Source: Aaosphaeria pasadenensis (taxonomy: Eukaryota > Ascomycota > Dothideomycetes > Pleosporales). Taken from it: DNA of 64,000 nucleotides. Every line of letters begins with the position of its first letter. Positions within the stretch are counted from its first letter, which is position 1. Under the pieces are notes generated by a model that saw only the letters and a program-made list of their open reading frames with translations, searched no databases and was not told the origin of the DNA. This document shows positions 22,414 through 31,756 of the stretch, piece after piece. Location: NCBI GenBank assembly GCA_022813625.1, contig JAKLMB010000022.1, positions 62,001-126,000 of the forward strand, written 5' to 3'. The translations under genes and the position numbers were made by a program.

Positions 22414-23738
22414 ATGGCTGCCTTTACCAGAGCCACCCGCAATATCCTGCAGAGAAGCCCAAACGATGTTGTCTTGTTGTCCGTTGTCAGATCACCTATC
22501 AATCGCAGTTTCAAGGGCGGGTTTAAGGATGCACATCCAGAAGATATCCTGATGCCAGTGGGTGGCGAGTCCATGACAGAGCTGTGGACTGTGAGGCTGA
22601 ATGGATACAGGTTATGCAGGCTGCCGTGCAGCGAGCCAAAATCGAATACAGATGCGTCGAAGATGCTATGATTGGCAATGTTTTGGCAGAGCTCGGATTC
22701 GCCAAGACTGGTCGGATGGCTCTCAATCATGCCGGATTCCCGAATTCAACCACTTTCCATACCGTCAATCGCCAATGTTCAAGCAGTCTACAAGCGCTTA
22801 CGCACATCGCACATTCGATCCTGGTGGGACAAATTGATGTTGGGCTTGCTGGTGGCGTCGAGAGTATGTCAAGAAACTATGGTTCACGAGGCATCCCCGT
22901 AGATGTCTCTCCGACTCTGTTAGCTTCTCATAACAAGGACGCCAGGGATTGCTTGATGCCAATGGGATTCACTTCGGAGAACGTTGCACAAAGATATGGC
23001 ATCGATCGACAATCTCAAGATGAGTATGCTGTTCGAAGCCATGGAAAAGCGAGTCGAGCTCAGAGAGAAGCGCGCTTTGACTGGGAGATAGTGCCGGTGA
23101 CGGTTCGAAGGATCGAAAAGGATGGTCAAGAGAGTCAATTTGAAGTGACTAAGGACGACGGCATTCGATCCGGCCTAACATATGAAAAGGTCTCTACTCT
23201 GAAGCCGGTCTTCGGAGAAAATGGCAAAAGTACCGCAGGCAATTCGTAAGTAAGTCCATACAGCCAAAAAATCATTTTTCTAAACACCAGCAGATCTCAA
23301 ATATCTGATGGGGCATCGGCGTCTATCTTAGCTAGGCGTTCATGGGCGGAACAGCGTGGGCTTCAGCCGTTGGGCCGATTCGTTGGCACAAAGGTCAGCG
23401 GCTGCTCGCCAGATGTAATGGGCATTAGTCCTATCTATGCTATTCCAGCACTATATTCATATGCTGGCATAGAACAAAAAGATGTCGACATTTTTGAATT
23501 AAATGAAGCCTTTGCCAGCCAAACGCTCGCATGCATTGGCGAGCTTGGGTTGGATGAGGAAAAGGTGAACCCGAATGGAGGAGCTATTGCACTGGGACAT
23601 CCCACAGGGGCTACAGGTACACGCCAACTTGCGACGTTATTTGGTGAATTGCGACGACAGGACAAAGAGATTGGTATTGTTAGTATGTGTGCAAGCACTG
23701 GACAGGGAGTGGCGTCACTATTCGTCCGAGAGGCATGA
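22414..23738 (+). CDS. Thiolase (3-ketoacyl-CoA or 3-oxoadipyl-CoA)
   Basis: A thiolase of 407 aa. CDS joins 22414-22557, 22611-23245 and 23294-23738. The nucleophilic Cys lies in NRQCSSSLQAL, the catalytic His in NPNGGAIALGHPTGATGTR (split as GGAIALGHP and TGATGTR) and the second Cys in SMCASTGQG. The join TAGNS/SQISDGASA is invariant in the family. The N-terminus MAAFTRATRNILQRSP is basic and could be a mitochondrial presequence. The enzyme splits a 3-oxoacyl-CoA with CoA. If the neighbours make 3-oxoadipyl-CoA, the products are succinyl-CoA and acetyl-CoA; acetoacetyl-CoA is the other option. Confidence 0.93.
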
Positions 23739-24159
23739 GGCCACTGAACTGTCACTACGCACCTAGAAAATGAGGTATGTAGTCCAGCGACCATGAAGTT
23801 ATCATCAGTATCACCTGGAGCAATGGACAATAGCGATGTTTGATCTGCTCTGTACTATTGGGTCTTCCTTGCCAGATCAGGTATAATTGCCCCACGTTAT
23901 TAGGGCCACATTGGTAGCTAAGGCATGTACACGTAGATGTCGCGGCCACACGTGAATTCTAGCCTAATCAAGTACATGCACCCTTCCCCACACAAGCTTG
24001 CCGGCTCCTAAAACCCGCCACAATTTATCCTTTTGCATTTTGTTGTTACATATAGGCGTTTGAGTTCGTTTTTAGACTTAATGAGGGTAGCTTTGTTGCT
24101 ATCCACTTTCCTTTGTGGCCGACATTGATCTAATCATTGCACCTTAATCTTCCGTCATC
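23739..24159. promoter_or_regulatory. Promoter of PcaB-like gene with CCCCACAC site
   Basis: CCCCACACA lies at 23986-23994, 174 bp before the start codon. CCACACGTG (23946-23954) contains an E-box-like CACGTG. Confidence 0.55.
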
Positions 24160-25593
24160 ATGTTCGTCCTCCAGCGTGCATCGTTACGTGCCATTCCGCG
24201 TATGCACGCTGTCAATGCCGTCGCACAGAGGCGTACTTTGGGAAGCGTTGGCGCGATTGATTCCGCAATCTTCAGGACCTTGTTTGGTACCGAGGAAATA
24301 CGAAAGGTTTTCGACGACAAAGCTTACCTTAATCGATGCGTGGACGCCGAGACCGCACTTGCTCGAGCACAGTCTCGGTGCAATGTGATTCCTTCACACA
24401 TTGGCGACATTGTTACTTCAAAATCGAACGGAGCCCAATTGGATTTTGAAAGGCTGCGACGGGAGACGGAAATTGTAGGATACCCTATTCTGCCCCTTGT
24501 TCGACAGCTCTCGGCGGCGGTTGGTGATGAGGCGGGACGATACGTACATTGGGGTGCGACGACTCAAGACATCATGGACCTCGCCAGTATACTCCAGATG
24601 AAGCAGGGCTTGGGAATCCTCGAAAAGACGCTTAAATCCGTCGTTAAGAACCTCGAAGTTCTTTCTAGAAAGCATCGAGACACGCCAATGGCTGGAAGAA
24701 CCCATTTACAACACGCTCTCCCCATTACATTTGGACACAAAACCGCGATATGGCTTTCGGGTTTCCAACGCCATTTAGAGAGACTGGAGCAGCTGAGATC
24801 TCGTGCACTCATGGTTCAATTTGGTGGTGCAGCTGGATCCTTAGCTTCGCTAGGATCCGGTGACAATGGCATTCGGGTACGCAAGGAAATGGCAAAAGAT
24901 TTGGGCTTATATGATCCCCCCATTACATGGCATGTTGCAAGAGACGGCATCGCCGAAGTGACTAATTTTCTTGCCTTGGTAGGCGGAAGTCTAGGCAAAC
25001 TGGCTCTCGATATCATTATTATGTCATCCAATGAGCTGAGCGAGGTATCAGAGCCGTTTGTTCCACACCGCGGAGCGTCTTCCACTATGCCGCAGAAACG
25101 AAATCCTATCTCTAGTGAAGTCATTCTCGCTGCTTCCAAGATTCTCCGCTCAAACGCTGGACTGGTACTGGATGGCATGGTTTCGGACTTTGAGCGGGCT
25201 TCAGGGCCATGGCACCTCGAATGGGTTGCCGTCCCGGAAAGCTTTGTCATTGCCGTTGGAGCCCTTAATCAAGCGGACTTTGCTCTGTCAGGTCTGGTGG
25301 TCAACTCAAAGCAGATGCTCAAAAATCTCTACTCCACGCGAGGTCTCATTGTAGCTGAAGCTGTGATGATGGGGCTTGCTCCACATGTGGGACGACAGAA
25401 GGCGCATGATATTGTATATGAGGCATGTAAAGAGAGTATAGAGAACGACTCAAGTCTCTTGGACGCGCTCCAGGCACGCGAGGAGGTGACCAGCAAGATC
25501 TCAAGTGAGGAATTGAGCTCACTCTGCGACGCGAGGAACTACCTTGGCTCGTGCGGCTTGATGGTCGATGAGGTTCTCGCCACTGCGACGTAG
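24160..25593 (+). CDS. PcaB-type lyase (fumarase/adenylosuccinate lyase superfamily)
   Basis: A single-exon protein of 477 aa. It carries the superfamily marks VHWGATTQDIMD (catalytic His region), GRTHLQHALPITFG and the flexible catalytic loop SSTMPQKRNPIS. The block QFGGAAGSLASLG is typical of bacterial 3-carboxy-cis,cis-muconate cycloisomerases (PcaB) and their relatives. Ascomycetes normally use an unrelated beta-propeller enzyme for that reaction, so this member stands out. The first 30 residues, MFVLQRASLRAIPRMHAV onward, lack acids and hold several Arg, like a mitochondrial presequence. The reaction could be cycloisomerisation, or beta-elimination as in fumarate-releasing relatives. The lack of introns differs from its neighbours. 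Confidence 0.88.
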   Translation: MFVLQRASLRAIPRMHAVNAVAQRRTLGSVGAIDSAIFRTLFGTEEIRKVFDDKAYLNRCVDAETALARAQSRCNVIPSHIGDIVTSKSNGAQLDFERLRRETEIVGYPILPLVRQLSAAVGDEAGRYVHWGATTQDIMDLASILQMKQGLGILEKTLKSVVKNLEVLSRKHRDTPMAGRTHLQHALPITFGHKTAIWLSGFQRHLERLEQLRSRALMVQFGGAAGSLASLGSGDNGIRVRKEMAKDLGLYDPPITWHVARDGIAEVTNFLALVGGSLGKLALDIIIMSSNELSEVSEPFVPHRGASSTMPQKRNPISSEVILAASKILRSNAGLVLDGMVSDFERASGPWHLEWVAVPESFVIAVGALNQADFALSGLVVNSKQMLKNLYSTRGLIVAEAVMMGLAPHVGRQKAHDIVYEACKESIENDSSLLDALQAREEVTSKISSEELSSLCDARNYLGSCGLMVDEVLATAT

Positions 25594-26032
25594 TCATCAC
25601 TTGGTTTTCCATCTTAAGCATGATACTCTATATTTCAGACATTACATTTCATTTAAGTAACATGTTCATCCTGGCATTTGGCCGTAGACTTCAGAACGCA
25701 AAGCATTCAAACTGCTGAGACAAGGATGTTTTACATTTGAAATGTATGTACCTTCATCTATTTGTAGCCCAGCATCCTGGATATGCCCAACTTGCTCCTT
25801 GAATTATCTTTAGATATGCTCTGTGTAGGTGGTATGATATGCGAATTGGGGGGATTTCTCCCCGCTCACCCTCTCATGAACCATGCCGCCCCACATAAGC
25901 GGCGTTCCACTCCATTCAACGACGGCAAATCCACACGGGGGATAATCCGGGGATGTGGATGCTTCGATATAATAGTGGATGCCATCTAATAACGTCGGAT
26001 ACTCTGCATCTTCGGCGTTGTAGTATCTCATC
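25594..26032. promoter_or_regulatory. Promoter of HGD-like gene with CCCCACAT and CreA-type sites
   Basis: CCCCACATA lies at 25889-25897, 144 bp before the start. Additional SYGGRG-type sites: GCGGGG (minus, 25860-25865) and CCGGGG (25947-25952). ATCCACAC (25929) and GTGGAT (25955) form an imperfect inverted repeat around the last site. Confidence 0.55.
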
Positions 26033-27930
26033 ATGACTCAATTCAAGGAACGCAAACTTATCACAGACCCCCAGAAGGCCTTCCACTTCACGGATTTGCA
26101 GAGACTTAAACCTACACGAGCAAATGATCCTTATGAATATCAAGCGGGATGGGGGAATCGACATTACTCGGAGGTGATTCCTGGGACGCTTCCAGTTGCA
26201 CAAAACAATCCTCACGAAAACCGATTTGGATTGTATACTGAAGGCATCACCTACTCGGCCTTCGCCGCACCACGACACGCTAACTTCAGCACATACATGT
26301 ATCGTGCACGACCAGCAGCTGCTCATAGTGAGTTGTTTAGTACCTGGATAGTGATAATGGTACTGACCGACTCGTAGAGGGATACCTACCCATAGAATCA
26401 AAATCTAACGTGGAAAACTGCTTCCTTTCTATCAATCCGCGAGTAGACACACTGCCGGAGCAGGCTGAATGGCATCCCTTCCCACTCCCGAAGGACGATG
26501 AGAAGATCGATTTCGCCGACGGACTTCATACGCTCGCTGGTAGTGGCGATCCAAATATTCGAGAAGGCATTGCCCTCTATGTTTACATGATCAACTCAAG
26601 CATGGAGCAACGAGCCTTCTGCAATACAGATGGTGACTTTTTGATTGCTGGCCAGCTTGGGAACCTCGATATAAAGACTGAGATGGGAATGATATTCTTA
26701 CAGCCCGGAGAAATTTGCGTTATCCAACGAGGCATCCGGTTCTGTTTGAACCTAGCACCAGACACTAAAGTGGCTCGAGGGTACATCACCGAAGTTTGGG
26801 GCTCCATGTGGGAACTGCCGGATCTGGGTCCTTTGGGAGGTCATGGTCTGGCCAACCCCCGCGACTTCCTATACCCAGTTGCTGCAATTGATGACGAGCT
26901 CCATGCGGACTGGACAATCGTCAACAAAACGAACGGAAAGCTGATTTCTATCCAACAGGACCACAGTCCGTTCGATCTCGTGGCATGGCATGGCAACGTA
27001 GTTCCATACAAGTACGACCTCACCAAGTTCTCTTCTCAAAACAGTACCTCGATCGACCATACCGATCCATCCGTCTTCTGTGTACTCACTGCGAAATCTC
27101 GGGACCCCAATACTCCTCTAGCCGATTTCCTGTGGTTTGGCCCTCGGTGGGACGTCGCCACCAACACATTCCGCTTGCCCTACTTCCACCGAAATGCAGC
27201 GTCTGAGTTTCTTGCTTGTCTGTACGGAAAAGGTCTTGGTCGAAGCGATGACTTTCAGCCAGGCGGAGGTAGTTTCGAAGGAGTTCACACCCCACATGGC
27301 GGATTCCATGAGGGATATCAACACGGAATGAGGATCCATGAAAGTCAACCAGAGAAGATACTTGAAGGTATGGTCATGAGTCATTTAATTGAGTATTCTT
27401 TCTGATTTTCTAGATCAATTGACCATTATGGTCGAATCCAGCCGCCTTTTCCTGTGGACTGAATACGCAAGGAAGGGGTGTGGAACGATTAGCACACAAG
27501 GAACAGATTACAAGGTCTGGGACGCACTTCCAGTAAGATTGATGTATCACTTCCCGTGGTACCACAAGTTACTGATTCACGATAGGACAAATTTTCTGCC
27601 AACCCTAGAGCTCAGGAGCTGCTCGCTCGTGTGAAGGCGGATAAGATTGCCGAGAAGAAGAGACTTGCACCATACTACTTCGGTGGCTTTTCTCATGGCG
27701 CAAACACGAACGATGCCTACGGTGTACACTCGGAGGAGCTTGCGCCTTATCTGAATGGTAAATCTGAGGCCGATGGTGCCACAGGCGAGCACATTAACGG
27801 AACTACCAATGGGACCCACAACGGTGCTGGAAATGGCGTGCTAGATCAAGGCATCAATGGCATTGCAGCTGAGGATTTGAAATCGACCCGTATCAATATT
27901 GCTGCTGCAGAGGTAACTGACACCGCCTAA
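26033..27930 (+). CDS. Homogentisate 1,2-dioxygenase-like ring-cleavage enzyme
   Basis: A cupin-type non-heme iron dioxygenase of 582 aa. CDS joins 26033-26327, 26378-27367, 27414-27532 and 27586-27930. Family signatures: GLYTEGITYSAFAAPRHAN, YRARPAAAH, SPFDLVAWHGN and IDHTDPSVF. The iron ligands are in YFHRNAASEF (His and Glu) and VHTPHGGF (His). The body aligns with homogentisate dioxygenase (about 450 aa), but about 115 extra residues follow, including AEKKRLAPYYFGGFSHGAN and a tail of NG repeats. Homogentisate yields maleylacetoacetate. No fumarylacetoacetase or zeta-class isomerase lies nearby, so this is likely a paralogue for a related hydroquinone-type substrate. Confidence 0.9.
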
Positions 27931-28321
27931 GAAATTGACGTTTTCTGCATTTGGCGGCATTTTGATCAAAACAATAACATGATTGTTTGTCCTATCTCCA
28001 TAGCATAGCAACCTCTTTTACGCTCATTTTGAGCCTCCGATAAGTTATATATCCATGATCAGATCGTAGTATCTCATTCATACTTCTCATTACTCTGACG
28101 AACACAATCAATACCGCTGCTATCGTATCCACGATCTCATATCTCCACGAGACCCTGCATAATTAATGTCTGTGCACGGAAGCTGAAAAGTAATGTTTCA
28201 TAAAACCGACCCCACACGTATTACTTGTATGTTCGTGTGGGGCGTACTAATTGACCTTCAGCACTTATCCCTTGATAAATCTTCTCATAACAACAAACAT
28301 AAATCGTCAAAAAATACAATC
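27931..28321. promoter_or_regulatory. Promoter of CoA-transferase gene
   Basis: This region contains the inverted repeat described separately at 28210-28242, which carries two CCCCACA-type sites in opposite orientation. No other gene is seen. Confidence 0.55.
28210..28242. promoter_or_regulatory. Perfect inverted repeat CCCCACACG-N15-CGTGTGGGG
   Basis: Two perfect 9-bp arms (28210-28218 and 28234-28242) are separated by 15 bp and centred about 95 bp upstream of the CoA-transferase start codon. Each arm is one copy of the cluster-wide motif and also a GTGGGG CreA-type site. Paired divergent sites are the arrangement reported for functional CreA binding. Confidence 0.7.
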
Positions 28322-29996
28322 ATGAAGTCGACAACTAGATTGTGTGCCTCCATTAGAGGCCCACATTCCTACCGTCGCGTTCGAGGTTCCGGGCGATTGC
28401 ACTACAGAATCGGGGAACAATGCCAAAGGAAAGAAATATCGACCTTGAATAGGCCGGTAGACAAAACATCGGTGGAGAAATTACCATTGGCTGGGATTAG
28501 GGTTCTTGATATGACGAGGGTACTCGCTGGGGTATGATGCAATTACTTTTGGCATTGTCGCCGGTAGTAAGCAGAGAAGGCTGACTGATCGCAGCCTTAT
28601 TGCACACAAATTCTTGGGGATTTGGGGTATTCAATACTTGGTTGAACTATTTCGTTATCAACATGCTGAGCACTCATCAGAGCTGAAATTATCAAGGTGG
28701 AGCACCCAACAAGAGGCGACGACACACGAAGCTGGGGCCCGCCTGATGCCCCGTACACAGACGGCGTTGAGCGTGAATTCCCTGGAGAATCAGCCTACTA
28801 TCTATCTGCAAGGACCACCTCAGCTTTCGAACTTCATATAATTCGCTAATACAAAGGGTAGGTAAATCGCAACAAGAAGTCCATCGGCCTATCTTTCAAC
28901 AACCCCAAGGGTGTGTCGATACTACATAAACTAGTCCAGAAGTGTGACGTCCTGGTTGAAAACTACCTCCCCGGATCTCTCGCGAAATATCAGCTCGACT
29001 ATCAGACATTGTCAAAGATCAATCCCTCTCTCATTTACGCATCTATAACGGGATATGGACAAACTGGACCATTCTCAGACCGCGCGGGATACGACGTTAT
29101 GGTAGAGGCGGAGATGGGCCTGATGCACATTACTGGCGAACGAGACGGACCACCAGTGAAAGTCGGAGTTGCAGTGACGGATTTGTCCACGGGAATGTTT
29201 ACGGCAATAGGCGTACTCGCGGCTTTGTACGCAAGGAAAGAGACCGGATTGGGGCAGTGGATTGATGCAAGTCTGAGCGATTGCCAAGTCGCAAATCTAG
29301 CCAACATTGCAAGCAGTGGGTTAATCAGTGGGAAGAAGGATAGCGGAAGATGGGGCACTGCGCATGGTAATGTCACATAATCAATACGTTGCTCGTCTTG
29401 ATGAACACGTTGACTGACGGTTAAAATAGCATCTGTTGTCCCATATCGAGCTTACCAGACGAAAGACACCAATATTGCCGTAGGCGGTTGCAACGACAAA
29501 TTGTACGGCATTCTGTGTGACAAAATCGGAAGACCAGAATGGAGAACAGATGTCCGATTCATTACGAACGCGCTACGCGTCGAAAACAGGGACACTCTTG
29601 ATCGTATTATAGAGGATGAGTTGAAGACGAAAACGACACAGGAATGGCTCGAAATTTTCGAGGGAAGCGGGATGCCTTATGCTGCAGTGAACGATATTCA
29701 AGGTACTCTTAATCACGAACACGGTGAGTGTATACATATTAGTCTAAATCTTTCCTTGAAATCCAGTACTAATCCTTGTTATAGTCCTTGCTCGTAATAT
29801 GATCGAAGAGGTTGTCCATCCAGCTTGTGGGCCAATTAAGCTGGTCAATCATCCTGTCAAGTATTCAAGAGCAAAACCAAGTATACGAAGTCCCCCACCT
29901 CTACTAGGAGAACACACTGAAGAGGTGCTAAAAGAACTGCTGGACTGCACTGAAGTACAAATAGAGGACTTGAAGAAAGATAGAATTGTTTCATAG
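28322..29996 (+). CDS. CaiB/BaiF family (class III) CoA-transferase
   Basis: A 459-aa formyl-CoA-transferase-type enzyme. CDS joins 28322-28531, 28595-28626, 28681-28807, 28862-29366, 29430-29723 and 29785-29996. Exon 2 is only 32 nt. Intron 3 uses a GC donor (TCT/GCAAGG) and is needed to give YYLSVNRNKKSIGLSF. Further family blocks: IRVLDMTRVLAGPYCTQILGDLGAEIIKVE (split here by two introns), YASITGYGQTGPF, and VGVAVTDLSTG, whose Asp is at the expected nucleophile position. The N-terminal 40 residues are Arg rich without acids, as in mitochondrial SUGCT (succinate:glutarate CoA-transferase). It probably activates a dicarboxylate or aromatic acid with CoA. Confidence 0.92.
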
Positions 29997-30647
29997 AAAG
30001 CCCAATTGTTACACAGACACACAGACACACATAGCATGTAGAGTATAGTATAATGAAGCTAGGATAAGGCTGACCGTCATATCAACCCCGATTGTACAAT
30101 TCACCTCCAAGACATGTTTGCCTCATAGAAGTCAGATAAAATTGCGGTCCACGATCTAAAACGATTCGAAAGAAGGCCAAAACCATTCTTAATGACAATT
30201 CTCAAACCTTTTTGTATCATGTAAGATACTCTATGGTCATGTTTCTAGCCGCTTATCTCCTTCACGTTTCTACATTTACATATCCCTAATTTGGAGAATC
30301 ACCATCGAAGGCCCGTAGCCAATCACGTAGGCCCCACATTAGTCCTCTCCCAGGTCCCACATCGTCCCCCATGCCCTATGCCGCCACATCTCGCACCTCG
30401 TCAGTCAGTCTATACAGTGCGACAAGAGAATACCCTTCTCGAAACCGCAATCTGGATGTCACGGAAATTGATGGGTTTCCTTCCGCAGTATGGGGTTCTC
30501 AAGCGGCGGGGAAGATAATGCCGCGCGATTCACAATTCCTAGGCTGTAGTCTATGCCTTGGGTAACTTGGATGAGAGAAAGTTGTCTTGAACAACTTGGA
30601 ATAAGTTTGTATCATTGTCGCAGACATTTGTTTTTAATAAACACGTT
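29997..30647. promoter_or_regulatory. Promoter of carrier gene with CCCCACAT site
   Basis: CCCCACATT lies at 30332-30340, 316 bp before the carrier start. TCCCACATC follows at about 30355, a one-base variant. Confidence 0.5.
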
Positions 30648-31756
30648 ATGGCTGATACAGTGACGAATGGCCAGTCGCGAGACATTGGAAGGGAGAAGGC
30701 GGCGATAAAAGCACTACCCTTCAGGTATCAATTTGCTGCTGGCGCTGTGGCAGGAGTATCAGAGGTGAGCTGGTTTCATCCACACTACATAGCCTAGGAT
30801 GACACTAATAAGCGGAAGATCTTAGCGATGTGAGAAAATATCGTGAGAGTATCCCACCCTATCTAAGAACATAGCAAGGTATCCTCTCGATGTCGTTAAA
30901 ACACGTATACAGCTTCAGCATGGTAAAGCCATCGACGGACAAGGATACAACGGAGTATTGGATTGCTTTCAAAAGATTATAAAGAACGAAGGGGCTTCAA
31001 GGCTATACAGAGGCATCACAGCACCAATATTGATGGAAGTACCGAAGCGGTGAGATATTGATTTCAACGAGTGCGGTACAGGAAACTGACTGTTCTAATA
31101 GTGCGATCAAATTCTCCTCTAATGACACGTTCGCTCCTTTGTATCAGAATCTTTTCAATGCGCCAACTCTCACACAACCTCTTGCTATCCTCACCGGTGC
31201 GAGTGCAGGGGCAACAGAGTCACTCGTCGTTGTGCCGTTCGAACTATTGAAGATTCGTCTCCAGGATAAGTCTTCCGCATCGCGCTACTCGGGCTTGATA
31301 GATTGCTTGGTAAAGGTTGTGCGCAGCGAAGGATTACTCGCACTCTACAACGGCTTCGAAGCAACGCTCTGGCGTCACATTGTGTGGAATGCTGGATACT
31401 TTGGATGCATCTTCCAAGTTCGCGCTCAGCTTCCTCTACCGGAAACTGCGAAGAACCCGAAGATGCAGAAGACTACAAACGATATAATAGCTGGATTCAT
31501 AGGTGGTGTCGTAGGGACAACACTCAACACACCACTAGACGTCGTTAAAAGTAGGATTCAGAGTGTTGCAAAGATGCCAGGCACAGAGGCTAAATATGCC
31601 TGGGCGTGGCCCAGCTTGAGGGTTGTAGCAAGGGAAGAAGGTTTCGGAGCATTATACAAAGGCTATGTGGCAAAGATATTGAGATTCGGACCTGGAGGAG
31701 GAGTGTTATTGGTTGTGTATTCGGCGGTAGCGGAGATGCTTGGGAAAGCCATTTGA
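30648..31756 (+). CDS. odc1: Mitochondrial 2-oxodicarboxylate carrier
   Basis: A mitochondrial carrier of 317 aa with three repeats. CDS joins 30648-30764, 30819-30829, 30879-31049 and 31102-31756. The second exon is an 11-nt microexon whose inclusion restores GVSEILAMYPLDVVKTRIQLQ, a run diagnostic of yeast Odc1/Odc2. The repeat signatures are PLDVVKTR, PFELLKIR and PLDVVKSR. Family members exchange 2-oxoadipate and 2-oxoglutarate across the inner membrane. Placed among SCOT, thiolase and a CoA-transferase, this copy may import an oxoadipate or other oxodicarboxylate made in the cytosol. Both introns around the microexon end in AAG. It may be a pathway-dedicated copy; the rest of the genome is not visible. 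Confidence 0.93.
30819..30829 (+). other. 11-nt microexon of carrier gene
   Basis: ATCTTAGCGAT flanked by CGGAAG acceptor and GTGAGA donor. It encodes Ile-Leu-Ala and two bases of Met. Skipping it would shift the frame. Confidence 0.85.
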
